DNA from: Burkholderiaceae bacterium 16
Lineage (GTDB): Bacteria > Pseudomonadota > Gammaproteobacteria > Burkholderiales > Burkholderiaceae
Reading direction: 5' to 3'
Assembly (NCBI GenBank): GCA_000955785.1
Contig: JYOD01000111.1
Span: forward strand, 43,118-107,117
DNA: 64,000 nt
Part shown: positions 50,938-60,690 of the stretch, one piece after another
Layout: the number at the start of each line of letters is the position of its first letter
Position numbering within the stretch: the first letter of the stretch is position 1
The notes under the pieces: model-generated
What the model was told of the DNA's origin: nothing
Databases searched by the model: none
Seen by the model: the letters and a program-made list of their open reading frames with translations, nothing else
Position numbers and translations under genes: made by a program

Positions 50938-53900
50938 TCAATGTCCTCCCGCGGTAAGGTCGGGGGCCGCCGTCGAGGGCGTCGCCGGCGGGGACGGTTG
51001 CGTCTTCCTGGCCAGCTTGTTGCTGATCACGACATAGAACATCGGGATCATGAACGTCGCTACAAACGTGGCGGTCAACATCCCGCCTATCACGCCAGTG
51101 CCGATCGCGTTCTGGCTGGCCGAGCCTGCACCGTGCGCCAGCGCAAGTGGCAGCACGCCCAGCACGAAGGCCATTGAGGTCATCACGATCGGCCTCATCC
51201 GCATGTGTGCCGCTTCGATTGCCGCCTGGAGCGCTGTGAGGCCTTGCGCGTGACGCTCACGTGCAAACTCGACGACCAGGATCGCATTCTTTGCCGACAA
51301 ACCGATTGTGGTGAGCAGGCCAACCTGGAAGTACACGTCGTTGGACAAGCCCATCAATGAGGTGGCACCGAGCGCGCCCAGGATCCCGAACGGCACCACC
51401 ATGATGACGGAGACCGGAACCGTCCAGCTTTCATACAAGGCGGCGAGGCTCAGGAACACCACGAGGATCGATAGCCCGTACAGAAACGGCGCCTGCGAGC
51501 TCGACTGCTGTTGCTGCAATGAGGTACCCGTCCACTCGAAGCCGACGCCCGGGGGCAGTTGCTTCGCAAGCCGTTCCATGGCAAGCATTGCCTGCCCGGA
51601 GCTCTTTCCCGGTGCCGCCTGGCCCTGGATCTCCATGGCCTCGACGCCGTTGTAGCGCTGCAGGATAGGCGGGCCGTATGTCCATGCCGACGTGGCGAAA
51701 GTGGAAAACGGAACCATGGTACCGCCGCTGTTGCGCACATAGAGTAGGTTCATGTCGTCCGGGTTCATCCGATAAGGGGCGTCGGCTTGCACGTACACCT
51801 TCTTGATGCGGCCGTCGGTATCGAGGAAGTTGTTGACATAGCGCGAGCCCCAGGCAGTCGAGAAGGTCTGATCGACGTCGCTTATGCTGACGCCGAGGGC
51901 GGCGGCTTTCTCGCGATCGATTTTGACCTTGAACGTGGGATTGTCTTCTTGCCCGCTAAAGCGTACCTGTGCGAGGTCCGGATCCTGATTTGCCAGGGCA
52001 AGGAGCTGGTCTCGGGCTTTGACTAGCGCGGCATGACCGATCCCGCCGCGGTCTTCGAGCTCAAAGTCAAAGCCGGCAGCGACGCCCAAGCCTCGGATCG
52101 GCGGTGGGCTGACGGGAAAAATGGTGGCATCCTTGTTCGAGGCGTAACGCTTGATGATCCGCTCGGAGAGCGCCTTGGCGGTCAGTTCGGGAGTGGTCCG
52201 CTGGCTCCAGTCCTTGAAGCGTATGAACAACTGACCTTGGCTCTGACCGCGTCCGGCGTTGTTGAAGCCGTTCACCATGAAGGTAGCGTCGACCATGGCC
52301 GCTTCGTCCTTCAGCAGATAGTTGCTCACCTCGTCGAGTACCGCGCCGGTGCGCGCCTGCGTGCCGCCTGGCGGCGTCTGGACCTGGACGAACATAAAGC
52401 CCTGATCCTCATTTGGCAGGAACGACGTAGGCAGGCGGACGAACATCACGCCCACGGCCCCCACCACCGCCGCATAGATGAGCAGCCAACGTCCCGACCG
52501 GGCGGCGACATGACGCACACCGTGCACATACTGGTCCCGCCCCTTGTCGAAGGTGCGGTTGAACCACCCGAAGAATCCTTTCTTCTCAGCATGGTCCTCG
52601 CGCGGCGGCTTCAGGAGCATTGCGCACAATGCGGGCGTGAGCGAAAGCGCGACGAACACCGACAGGAGCATCGATGAAACGATGGTGAGCGAGAACTGGC
52701 GGTAAATCCCGCCGACCGTGCCGCTGGAGAACGCTACCGGCACGAACACCGCGCATAGCACCATGGCCACGCCGATCAGCGCACTGCTGATCTGTCCCAT
52801 CGCCTTGCGGGTTGCCTCCAGGGGGGACAGCCCTTCCTCGTGCATCACGCGCTCGACGTTTTCCACCACCACGATGGCATCGTCCACCAACAGGCCGATT
52901 GCAAGCACCAGGCCGAACATCGACAGCGTATTGATCGTGAAGCCAAGTGCCGACATCACGCCAAACGTGCCCAGCAAGACCACCGGAACGGTGATCGAGG
53001 GAATCAACGTGGCGCGGATATTCTGCAGGAACAAGTACATCACCAGGAAGACCAGGACGATGCCTTCCAGCAGGGTCTTGACAACATCATCGATGGAGAC
53101 CTTGACAAAAGGGGTGACGTCGTTCGGGTAGACCACCTTCAGCCCGTGCGGGAAATATGGCTCCAGTTCCTTGATGCGTGCGCGTATCGCGGCGGCCGTG
53201 ACCAGCGCGTTTCCCCCTGGTGCCAGCTGGATACCAATGCCGGATGCCGGCTGGCCACTGTACTTGTTGTCGACGTTAAAGCTCTCCGCGCCGAGATTGA
53301 TGCGCGCGACATCTCGCAACCGTACCTGGGAACCGTCCGGCAGCACCTTGAGCAAGACGTTGCCAAAATCCTCGCTCGTTCGCAGCAGCGTTGATTCTGT
53401 AATCGTCGCGCTCAATTGCTGATTCTGCACGGCCGGCGTACCGCCGAGCTGGCCTGCGGAGATCTGCACGTTCTGGCTTTGCAGCGCCGTAGTGACGTCG
53501 ATCGGGGTAAGCGAGTAGCTATTGAGCTTGGTCGGATCGAGCCAGATCCGCATCGCGTACTGCGTGCCGAAGACGTTCATGTTACCGACGCCATTGATTC
53601 GGCTGATCGGATCCTGAACATTGGAGACGACATAGTTCGCGATGTCGAACTTGTTCATGCTGTTGTCGGCCGACACAAAGCCGATCACCATCAGGAACGC
53701 GTTAGTAGACTTGGTGACGCGGACACCCGACTGCTGAACCTGAGCCGGCAGCAATGGCACCGCCAGCTGCAGCTTGTTCTGCACCTGGACCTGTGCGATG
53801 TTCGGGTCTGTTCCGCTGGCGAACGTGAGCGTGGTGGTCGACTGGCCGGTATCGTCGCTGGTCGATGACATGTAAAGCATGTTGTCGATCCCGCTCATCT

Positions 53901-54102
53901 GCTGTTCGATCACCTGGACCACGGTGTTCTGCACTGTCGTCGCCGAGGCGCCCGGATACGTGGTGCTGATCTGGACCGAAGGCGGCGCAACCGGCGGAAA
54001 CTGCTCGATCGGCAGCGACTGAAGCGCCAATGCACCTGCCAGCATGATGAGGATAGAGAGGACGATCGCGAAGATCGGCCGGTCAATGAAGAATTTTGCC
54101 AT
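50938..54102 (-). CDS. RND multidrug efflux pump, HAE-1 (AcrB-like)
   Basis: About 1054 residues from ATG 54102, the usual AcrB length. The start MAKFFIDRPIFAIVLSILIM is diagnostic, and upstream in-frame codons have no homology. Proton-relay aspartates lie at about 406-407 in LLVDDAIVVVENVERVM. Two porter regions and twelve transmembrane helices are in the standard order. The tail is short and proline-rich. It should export lipophilic drugs, dyes or solvents from the periplasm and inner leaflet using the proton gradient. It sits 14 bases after the adaptor gene and directly before the channel gene. Confidence 0.95.
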   Translation of the reverse strand: MAKFFIDRPIFAIVLSILIMLAGALALQSLPIEQFPPVAPPSVQISTTYPGASATTVQNTVVQVIEQQMSGIDNMLYMSSTSDDTGQSTTTLTFASGTDPNIAQVQVQNKLQLAVPLLPAQVQQSGVRVTKSTNAFLMVIGFVSADNSMNKFDIANYVVSNVQDPISRINGVGNMNVFGTQYAMRIWLDPTKLNSYSLTPIDVTTALQSQNVQISAGQLGGTPAVQNQQLSATITESTLLRTSEDFGNVLLKVLPDGSQVRLRDVARINLGAESFNVDNKYSGQPASGIGIQLAPGGNALVTAAAIRARIKELEPYFPHGLKVVYPNDVTPFVKVSIDDVVKTLLEGIVLVFLVMYLFLQNIRATLIPSITVPVVLLGTFGVMSALGFTINTLSMFGLVLAIGLLVDDAIVVVENVERVMHEEGLSPLEATRKAMGQISSALIGVAMVLCAVFVPVAFSSGTVGGIYRQFSLTIVSSMLLSVFVALSLTPALCAMLLKPPREDHAEKKGFFGWFNRTFDKGRDQYVHGVRHVAARSGRWLLIYAAVVGAVGVMFVRLPTSFLPNEDQGFMFVQVQTPPGGTQARTGAVLDEVSNYLLKDEAAMVDATFMVNGFNNAGRGQSQGQLFIRFKDWSQRTTPELTAKALSERIIKRYASNKDATIFPVSPPPIRGLGVAAGFDFELEDRGGIGHAALVKARDQLLALANQDPDLAQVRFSGQEDNPTFKVKIDREKAAALGVSISDVDQTFSTAWGSRYVNNFLDTDGRIKKVYVQADAPYRMNPDDMNLLYVRNSGGTMVPFSTFATSAWTYGPPILQRYNGVEAMEIQGQAAPGKSSGQAMLAMERLAKQLPPGVGFEWTGTSLQQQQSSSQAPFLYGLSILVVFLSLAALYESWTVPVSVIMVVPFGILGALGATSLMGLSNDVYFQVGLLTTIGLSAKNAILVVEFARERHAQGLTALQAAIEAAHMRMRPIVMTSMAFVLGVLPLALAHGAGSASQNAIGTGVIGGMLTATFVATFMIPMFYVVISNKLARKTQPSPPATPSTAAPDLTAGGH

Positions 54103-54116
54103 TGCGAAGCCCGTCC

Positions 54117-55343
54117 TTATTTTGCTTGCGCAAGCTGGGGTGTTCGCGGCGTCGCGGGAGCGCCGCCCGTGTCCGCACTTGCAGCGGCCCGCGCGGTGCG
54201 GCTCGGGGCCTCGACCGCGTGCACCAGCTTCCCGGACTGCACGTTCTGGCCGCCGGCCACGATGATCCGATCGCCCTCCTTCAAACCGCCGGTGACTACC
54301 CACTTGTCGCCCAGCATGGTCTGCGTCTGAATCGTGCGTTGCACGACTTTGCTGTCAGGACCGACGACAAGGGTGGTGGCTTGGCCCTGCGGGTTGTGGC
54401 CAACGCCGGGGATGGGGACGAGAAGCGCGTTATCATTCACGCCCTGCTCGAAGCGGGCGCGCACGAACATGCCCGGCAGAAGGACGTTTCTTGGATTCGG
54501 GAAGAGCGCGCGTACTGTCACCGACCCGGTGGCCGGGTCGACAGTAATGCCGCTGAACTGGAGCGTACCGCTGATCGGGTACTGCGTACCGTCCTCCAGC
54601 GTGAGCGTTACCTTGGCCTGGTCCAGGCCGTTCAGCTTTACCTGGCCACTGGCGACGTCGCGACGAAGCTGCAACCCGGCGACGCTTGCCTGGTTCAGGT
54701 CGACATAGATCGGATCGATCTGCTGCACGGTGGTCAGCAATGTGGCGGCGCTTCCTTGCACATAGGCGCCCTGGGTGACCTGCGAAATGCCACTGCGGCC
54801 CGCAATCGGCGATACGACGTCGGTGTATCCCAGGTTGAGCTTTGCGATCGTAACCGCCGCCTTGCCGGCCGCGACATCGGCGGCGGCCTGGCTCTGGGCA
54901 GCGACCGCATTGTCGTAAGCCTGTTTGCTGATGGCGTTGCCGGCAATAAGGACCTTGTAACGGTCCGCCTGCGCCGTCGTCATGGCGAGATTCGCTTCCG
55001 CTTTTTGCAGCGTCGCTTCCGCGCTATTCAACGCGGCGCGATACGGTGCCGGATCGATCTGGTACAGCGGTTGGTTCGCCTTGACATCAGCGCCTTCCTG
55101 GAAGCTACGCTTTTGTATGATGCCATCAACGCGAGCACGGACCTGCGCAATGAGGTAGGCGGAGGTGCGGCCCGGGAGTTCCACGGCGACCGGAACGCTG
55201 GTCCGCTTGACGGTGACCACCGTGACTTCCGGAGTCGGTTGCAGCGAACTCGCGCGCTTTGCGGGACCGCAACCCGCGAGCGAGAGCACTGCCAGCGTGG
55301 CGGCAAGACAGGCACAGCGCCAATGTGTTTTGCGAAGATACAT
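54117..55343 (-). CDS. RND periplasmic adaptor lipoprotein (AcrA-like)
   Basis: This 408-residue protein has a signal peptide with lipobox LAGCGPAK. Then come the first lipoyl half AQVRARVDGIIQKRSFQEGA, a coiled-coil hairpin (about 100-170), the second lipoyl half YTDVVSPIAGRSGISQV, and the beta-barrel and membrane-proximal domains (VRALFPNPRNVLLPGMFV). The C-terminus is Ala/Thr/Pro-rich. It is the first gene of the efflux operon; transcription probably starts in 55344-55500. It joins the RND pump to the outer-membrane channel. Confidence 0.94.
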   Translation of the reverse strand: MYLRKTHWRCACLAATLAVLSLAGCGPAKRASSLQPTPEVTVVTVKRTSVPVAVELPGRTSAYLIAQVRARVDGIIQKRSFQEGADVKANQPLYQIDPAPYRAALNSAEATLQKAEANLAMTTAQADRYKVLIAGNAISKQAYDNAVAAQSQAAADVAAGKAAVTIAKLNLGYTDVVSPIAGRSGISQVTQGAYVQGSAATLLTTVQQIDPIYVDLNQASVAGLQLRRDVASGQVKLNGLDQAKVTLTLEDGTQYPISGTLQFSGITVDPATGSVTVRALFPNPRNVLLPGMFVRARFEQGVNDNALLVPIPGVGHNPQGQATTLVVGPDSKVVQRTIQTQTMLGDKWVVTGGLKEGDRIIVAGGQNVQSGKLVHAVEAPSRTARAAASADTGGAPATPRTPQLAQAK

Positions 55344-55817
55344 AACTCCAACCCCAGTTTGTGAAGAGCGGCCGTTGCACTTTGCACGAGCGCGAGTTAA
55401 GGCCGGATTGGGGGTTGGTTAACAGTTGTTAATGTCTGACGGAAGGAGTGAGCGGACCTTCGCGGGGCGCGCAGGAGATCCCGATTGCGGTGGGTCGATG
55501 GCGGGCGGGGCTTCCCCGAGGTGATCAACGTCATATTCTCCGCCCCCCAACGTCGGAACACTGCCGACGGGGCAAGTTTCGGACTGTCGTGGCGGTGCTC
55601 GCAATCGAGCTCGCGTGGCCATTCCTGGGCGGACCGCGGGTGAGCGCACTGGCGCAGGTACATATTGAGTGTCGAGCCAAGGCAGTGCGTGAACGCAACC
55701 GCGCCGATGTGCCCCGGGGACCGGGACTGCACCGCGTGCCGATGGGGTAGTGATGCCGGCGGCGCCCAAAAGCCGCTCCTGCTTCCTGCAACCGCGCGAC
55801 CGATCTCGGGGGCCGCC
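55344..55817. other. Upstream region of RND operon and decayed sensor tail
   Basis: No gene is supported. It should hold the RND operon promoter at its left end. The right part may be the eroded remainder of the histidine kinase relic that ends at 55818. Confidence 0.4.
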
Positions 55818-56170
55818 TTACGGGTGTTCCTGCGTGTGCGGGAGCAACACTTGCGTGCGCACAGCCGGCAGGTTGCAGATGGGCGTGCGGAAATCATGCG
55901 CCAGTTCGGCCGGCAACCGGGAAAGCCGCTCGAAGGTCTCGCGCGTGGGCCATGAGCGAATTGCCTCGAGGCCGATCGGAGACGCGGGCGCGCCCTGCCC
56001 CATCAGATCCTCGCGCACGCGTCCCGCCTTGCGCAGCAACTGCGCATCGTTGCGGCAGATCACCTGCGTAGCCAGCGCGCGATACCGGTAAGTGCCCGCG
56101 CCTCCAAACACAATCGCAGCGACCAGGCAAAAGGCGAACGCCAGGCGGGCGATGAGCGGAAGAGCCCGCA
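55818..56170 (-). pseudogene. Heavy-metal sensor kinase (CusS-like) relic
   Basis: Directly after the response regulator stop, a GTG near 56170 begins RALPLIARLAFAFCLVAAIV, the signal/first helix of a CusS/CzcS-type sensor. The frame then jumps within a few residues from periplasmic sequence to FERLSRLPAELAHDFRTP, the HisKA box with its His. The second helix, HAMP and most of the sensor domain are missing. The frame ends soon after, before any ATPase domain. A large in-frame deletion and a truncation have inactivated it. Confidence 0.75.
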
Positions 56171-56172
56171 CC

Positions 56173-56847
56173 TCAGGACTGCCGGCGCTCCAGCACATAG
56201 CCAATGCCGCGCACGCCATGGATCAGCTTGGGCTGGAAATCGTCATCCATCTTGGCGCGCAGGCGGCACACCGCCACGTCCACGGCATTGCTGTCGCTGT
56301 CGAAATTCATCTCCCAAACGTGGGAAGCGATCTGTGTGCGGCTCAGGACCTCGTTTTGCCGGCGCGCCAGGAAATGTAGCAGCGAAAACTCGCGCGGCGT
56401 GAGTTTGATGTTGCGCCCTGCACGCGTCACGCGGTGGCGGATCAGGTCGATCTCAAGGTTTTCGATCGCGATGCGGTCAGCCTCACGCACCGGGCCGCGT
56501 CGCAGCAGCGTACGCACCCGCGCCAGCAGTTCGACGAAAGCGAAGGGCTTGACGAGATAGTCGTCGCCCCCGAGTTTCAGGCCACGTACGCGATCCTCTA
56601 CCTCGTCACATGCGCTCAGGAACAGCACCGGCGTGTCCTTGTGCTGACGCAGTCGCTCGAGCACTTCCCAGCCGTTCAAGCCGGGCAGCATCACATCCAG
56701 GATAATCAAGTCGTAGCTCACCTCCACCGCCTGGTGCAGGCCATCGGTGCCGGTCACGGCCAGGTCGACGACGAAGGAGGATTCAGTGAGCCCCTTGCGC
56801 AGGTATGCGCCAGTCTTTGGCTCATCTTCCACTACCAGAATTCTCAT
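56173..56847 (-). CDS. Heavy-metal-type OmpR response regulator (CusR/IrlR-like)
   Basis: This 224-residue protein has receiver motifs VVEDEPKTGAYL, phosphoacceptor D51 in LIILDVMLPGLNG and DYLVKPFAF. A winged-helix domain follows (LTPREFSLLHFLARRQNEVL, SHVWEMNFDSDSNAVDVAV, IHGVRGIGYVLE). The WEMNFDSDSN and GVRGIGYVLE segments are typical of copper/heavy-metal response regulators. It is full-length and intact, but its cognate sensor downstream is a relic, so it is now an orphan. Divergent from it is a membrane protein with paired ExxE motifs that might be its target. Confidence 0.9.
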   Translation of the reverse strand: MRILVVEDEPKTGAYLRKGLTESSFVVDLAVTGTDGLHQAVEVSYDLIILDVMLPGLNGWEVLERLRQHKDTPVLFLSACDEVEDRVRGLKLGGDDYLVKPFAFVELLARVRTLLRRGPVREADRIAIENLEIDLIRHRVTRAGRNIKLTPREFSLLHFLARRQNEVLSRTQIASHVWEMNFDSDSNAVDVAVCRLRAKMDDDFQPKLIHGVRGIGYVLERRQS

Positions 56848-57135
56848 GCTCGTCCCCGTCTAGCCAATGCCGGCAAGGCGCGCCGCGCTTACCTTGCATG
56901 CTTGGATGATAGCCCCAGCCACGGTGGCCTTGGATGACAAATCCGTAATTGAATTGACAGCGTTTCCGGGCCCTTCGCTCCCTAGAATCCACTGCCGTAG
57001 CTCCCTTGCGCTACGGGCGGACGACGAATTCAAGCTTTGGCGCTGGTGCTGGAGGCCTGCGCATTGCCCGAAGAGCCGGCCTCACCGTCCCTGCGCCCTG
57101 AAGAAAATCGTCAGCCTGGAAGATAGGAGAGGAAC

Positions 57136-58125
57136 ATGATGCAATGGACTTCGGCAGGACCATCGATACTCGCAGCATTCATGGCCTCCATGGTCGAGTT
57201 TGTGGAGGCGCTCACCATCGTACTGGCGGTTGGCGCCGTCCGCGGCTGGCGTTCGGCGCTGCTGGGAACAGCGGCCTCGCTAGCCGCTCTGACGCTATTA
57301 GTCGTAGCACTAGGCTCCGCGCTCGCCAGGATTCCGCTGCCGGTGGCCCAACTGGTCGTCGGTACCATGCTGCTGCTCTTCGGTCTGCGCTGGTTACGCA
57401 AGGCAGTGCTGCGGGCGGCGGGCATCTTGCCGCTGCACGACGAAGCGCAGGCGTTCGCTCGGGAAACCGATGTCTTACGGCGGCAAGGCAGGCCATCCGG
57501 CGGGGCGATCGATGCGGTGGCCTTCGCGACCGCATTCAAGATCGTGATGCTGGAAGGGATCGAGGTGGTCTTCATCGTCATTGCGATTGGTGCGAGCGGG
57601 CGAATGATCCTGCCTGCGTCGATTGGCGCTGCCCTTGCCTTGCTGTTCGTTGTGGCGCTCGGGTTTTGGCTGCATCGGCCGCTGGCCAGGGTTCCGGAAA
57701 ATGCCCTCAAGTTCGGTGTTGGCGTCATGCTCGCCGCGTTCGGAACCTTCTGGGTGGGCGAGGGCATCAACGTTTCGTGGCCGGGCGAAGATTGGGCAAT
57801 CCTGGCGCTTATTGGCGCCTTCCTCGTTGTCGCGTTGGGCATGGTTCGCCTCTGCGGGCATCTGCGCAACACGTTCCCCGCATTGCCAAATGCAACAGCC
57901 GCCGCTCGTCCGCCCGCTCAAGGCCGTCTCGCGAAGGTGACCGAGGAACTGGTGGGACTCTTCGTGGACGACGGCTGGCTTGCGATCGGCGTAGTCCTCT
58001 GGGTACTGGCAGCATGGAGACTCGGAGCAATGCATGCTGTCCTTGCTGTGGCGGAGGGACCGCTGTTCGCGGTGGGACTGACGGCGCTGCTCGCGGCTAG
58101 CGCTGTCCGCCGTGCGCGCGCCTGA
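57136..58125 (+). CDS. Polytopic membrane protein with two ExxE motifs (COG4280-like)
   Basis: This 329-residue protein has a GGAGAGG ribosome site and eight to nine hydrophobic helices. Two related helix starts carry ExxE: MVEFVEALTIVLAVG (E21, E24) and MLEGIEVVFIVIAIG (E140, E143). The internal repeat and paired acidic motifs resemble the logic of metal-ion transporters such as FTR1-type iron permeases. The family itself (COG4280, predicted membrane protein) has no proven function that I know. It is transcribed divergently from an intact heavy-metal-type response regulator, which supports a metal-related role. That role is inference. Confidence 0.82.
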   Translation: MMQWTSAGPSILAAFMASMVEFVEALTIVLAVGAVRGWRSALLGTAASLAALTLLVVALGSALARIPLPVAQLVVGTMLLLFGLRWLRKAVLRAAGILPLHDEAQAFARETDVLRRQGRPSGGAIDAVAFATAFKIVMLEGIEVVFIVIAIGASGRMILPASIGAALALLFVVALGFWLHRPLARVPENALKFGVGVMLAAFGTFWVGEGINVSWPGEDWAILALIGAFLVVALGMVRLCGHLRNTFPALPNATAAARPPAQGRLAKVTEELVGLFVDDGWLAIGVVLWVLAAWRLGAMHAVLAVAEGPLFAVGLTALLAASAVRRARA

Positions 58126-58357
58126 GCAGCGACCGAATAAATCGTTGTTCCTCCTCAATGAAGCGCCGCGCGCTCTACTCGAGCCATGTCTGGTCCCCAC
58201 AGCACCACGAGCGTCGACGAGTTCGAGATTCGTCCTCGTGGCCAGGCAACCAGAAGTGATCGCGGACGGCTATGATCTTTTATGGGAAAAGACCGTAAAA
58301 CTATGCCGCTGAGCCGCAAAGCCTGGAAGACATGACGGTTCAAGCGGCGGGCGAACG

Positions 58358-59251
58358 CTAAACCTGCTTGCGCAGCCCTGCTTCAGTCAATGCGCAAAGC
58401 GCAAATGCAGACCAGTCGTGCTCAGCGCCAATGCCTTGCGAGCGCACAGCAAGGAAGCGATCGTGAACGAGGCTCGCGAGCGGCAGTGGAACGCCAAGCG
58501 CTTCGGCGGCCGCCAGCATCAGGCGATTGTCCTTCTGGCCGAGGGGGAGTGCAAAACCCGCCGGCTGGAACCGCTGCGACGCGATCATCGGTCCATAGAT
58601 CTTGTACGGCGGCGCGTTAAAATTTGAACTCGTCAGCAGTTCAACGAAGCCCATCGGGTCGATTCCAGCCTTGGCCGCCACCGCGCATGCTTCGCCCAAC
58701 GTCTCGATGATGACGGACAGCATGAAATTGCCTATCAGCTTCACAAGGTTCGCCTGCGACGGATCGGCACCAACGATACCGACGGACTGCCCCATCTGTT
58801 GAAGTAGTGGCACCGCAACGCTCAGATGCTCGTCTGTGCCCGCGGCCATGATGAAGAGCTTGCGCGCCGCGGCTGCATCGGGTCGGCCAAACACCGGAGC
58901 CGAAACGAATCCCAACCCGGCTTCCCGATGCAGCACGGTGAAATCCTGTGCGGTGGCCACGCCAATCGTGCTCAGCGAGATATGCAGCGCGCCCGGTTTC
59001 AAGCCCGCAAGGATCCCCATCTCGCCGAACGTAACCGATGTGAGTGCGGCATCGTCGGCTACCATTGTAAACACGACGTCTGCCAAATACGCAGCCTGCG
59101 CGGGACTTTCCGCGACCGTGGCACCAGCCTTGCGAAGCGGTTCGGTTCGTGCAAGGCTACGGTTGAAAACGTGCACCTTGTGCCCGTCCTCGACAAGGTT
59201 CATGGCAATCGCGGCGCCCATTGCGCCAAGCCCGATAAAACCAATCTGCAT
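58358..59251 (-). CDS. NAD(P)-dependent beta-hydroxyacid dehydrogenase (GarR/MmsB-like)
   Basis: This 297-residue protein starts MQIGFIGLGAMGAAIAMNLV with the GxGxMG dinucleotide motif; NRSLAR after strand 2 suggests NADP. It has the family's substrate-binding segment FVSAPVFGRPDAA and catalytic lysine K171 in VKLIGNFML. The C-terminal helical domain has GQKDNRLMLAAAEALGVPLP. It is related to 3-hydroxyisobutyrate dehydrogenase and tartronate-semialdehyde reductase, and closer by style to the succinic-semialdehyde/glyoxylate reductase branch. It is a single gene on the minus strand; the substrate is not predicted. Confidence 0.88.
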   Translation of the reverse strand: MQIGFIGLGAMGAAIAMNLVEDGHKVHVFNRSLARTEPLRKAGATVAESPAQAAYLADVVFTMVADDAALTSVTFGEMGILAGLKPGALHISLSTIGVATAQDFTVLHREAGLGFVSAPVFGRPDAAAARKLFIMAAGTDEHLSVAVPLLQQMGQSVGIVGADPSQANLVKLIGNFMLSVIIETLGEACAVAAKAGIDPMGFVELLTSSNFNAPPYKIYGPMIASQRFQPAGFALPLGQKDNRLMLAAAEALGVPLPLASLVHDRFLAVRSQGIGAEHDWSAFALCALTEAGLRKQV

Positions 59252-59580
59252 GATGAAACTCCGAATGATGAACTATGCTGACAAAGCAGCGCTCAGACTG
59301 CTGCCTGACGGATTTGGTGGTCGAATTGAGGTTTCAGGTCGCCGTGTTCTCCAAATGCCGTTTTACCGTGCTCTTCCGGCTTCGCGATCGAAGCGGCCAT
59401 CGAGCCGCTACTGATCTGATGAGTACGAGCGCATCAAGCGCAGTGATCTGATCGTTCATCTTGAACATAGGAAGAAACCACCAACATCCGCGCACGCGGG
59501 TTCCAGTACGCTAATGCGCAAAGCGGGCGATGTCGGCTCGATCGCGTCGCCCAACCTCTGGCAATGAAAAATCGTTCGTC
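59252..59580. other. Intergenic region with short unsupported frames
   Basis: Two minus frames, MNDQITALDALVLIR near 59450 and MAASIAKPEEHGKTAFG near 59395, look mildly protein-like but have no length or family. They may be relics. No RNA or terminator seen. Confidence 0.35.
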
Positions 59581-60564
59581 CTAGCGCAGCGACGGTGCCA
59601 TGAAATCCGGACCGATTGAATCCGTCACATGCTGTGCGAGCAGCGCATCGATATCGGTCTTGTCCTGCGCGCTCAACACCCATCCAAACGCGTCGTTGAT
59701 GCCGCGTAACTGGTCCGGACGACGCGCACCCCACAGCGCAATGGTCGGTCCCTGGTCGAGAATCCAACGGATCGCCAACGCCAGCACCGATTTGCCATGG
59801 CGCTCGCGAGCCAGCACTGCGAGCGCATCGACGGCCGCCAGGTACTGCGCGAAACGCGGCTGGTGGAACTTCGGGTCCACGTTGCGCAGGTCATCGCCGT
59901 CGAACGTTGTGGACTGGTTCATTCGCCCGGACAGCAGGCCACGGCAAAGGGCACCATAAGCCAGCACGGCAAGCCCATGCTCGCGCGCATACGGCAGTAC
60001 GTCAGCTTCGATCGCTCGCTCGAACAGGTTGTATGGAGGCTGGACTGCCGCGAGCTTCGTGGCCGCCGAAAACGCGTCCATCTGCTGTGGCGAATAGTTG
60101 CTGACGCCGATGGCGAGTATCTTACCTTCGGCGCGGAGTTTTTCCAGTTCGGCCGCGGTTTCCGCGAATGGCACCAGTGTGTCCGGCCAGTGCACCTGAT
60201 ACAGGTCAATGTAATCGGTGCGCAACCGGCGCAATGAATCCTCTATTTCCTGTCGGATACGCGCCGGTGTCGAGTTGCGCCGCACGCCGCCATCGCCCCA
60301 TTCGAGCGCAACCTTGGTCGCGATCACCGCACGCTCGCGCATACCGGTCAGCGCCTTGCCAACCACCTCTTCGGAATGGCCGAAGCCATAGACCGGTGCG
60401 GTGTCGATCAAATTGATGCCCTGATCGAGCGCGTTGCGGATCGTCGCCACGGACGCATCGTCGTCAGTTCCGCCCCACATCCAGCCGCCTATCGCCCAGG
60501 TGCCCAATCCGATACGCGATACCGGGATAGGGATGCCTTCAATATGTGTCGTCTCGACGTTCAT
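59581..60564 (-). CDS. Aldo/keto reductase
   Basis: About 327 residues from ATG 60564, which has GGAG nine bases upstream. The catalytic tetrad is visible: D54 and Y59 in NLIDTAPVYGFGHSEE, K84 in VIATKVALEWG and H125 in YQVHWPD. GVSNYSPQQMDAF and the C-terminal NADP-binding WGARRPDQLRG are present. GGWMWGGTDDDAS near the start is typical of the AKR branch related to L-glyceraldehyde-3-phosphate and general stress reductases. It should reduce aldehydes or ketones with NADPH. A LysR gene starts 182 bases away in the opposite direction and probably regulates it. Confidence 0.92.
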   Translation of the reverse strand: MNVETTHIEGIPIPVSRIGLGTWAIGGWMWGGTDDDASVATIRNALDQGINLIDTAPVYGFGHSEEVVGKALTGMRERAVIATKVALEWGDGGVRRNSTPARIRQEIEDSLRRLRTDYIDLYQVHWPDTLVPFAETAAELEKLRAEGKILAIGVSNYSPQQMDAFSAATKLAAVQPPYNLFERAIEADVLPYAREHGLAVLAYGALCRGLLSGRMNQSTTFDGDDLRNVDPKFHQPRFAQYLAAVDALAVLARERHGKSVLALAIRWILDQGPTIALWGARRPDQLRGINDAFGWVLSAQDKTDIDALLAQHVTDSIGPDFMAPSLR

Positions 60565-60690
60565 GTTTAATAACTCCAATCGGTGGTTGGCTCCGGGCGT
60601 CGGCCTGCCATCTTCCACCGCCCTGGACGCGTAGAATCTAACTCATATCTCGTTGAGTGGAATTCAACGCTCCATTGAAATAAGCGGCCC

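Noticed and set aside
50938..54303. 67-residue N-terminal extension of the RND pump
   Set aside because: It overlaps the adaptor gene and reads as Arg-rich shadow; MAKFFIDRPIF is the universal start of this family.
54096..55364. 422-codon plus-strand frame opposite the RND adaptor gene
   Set aside because: It is the exact antisense of a strongly supported adaptor with lipobox and lipoyl motifs, and its own translation has no motifs.
57144..58100. 318-codon plus frame overlapping the ExxE membrane protein
   Set aside because: Same strand, other frame, Arg-rich; the membrane protein frame has the ribosome site and helices.
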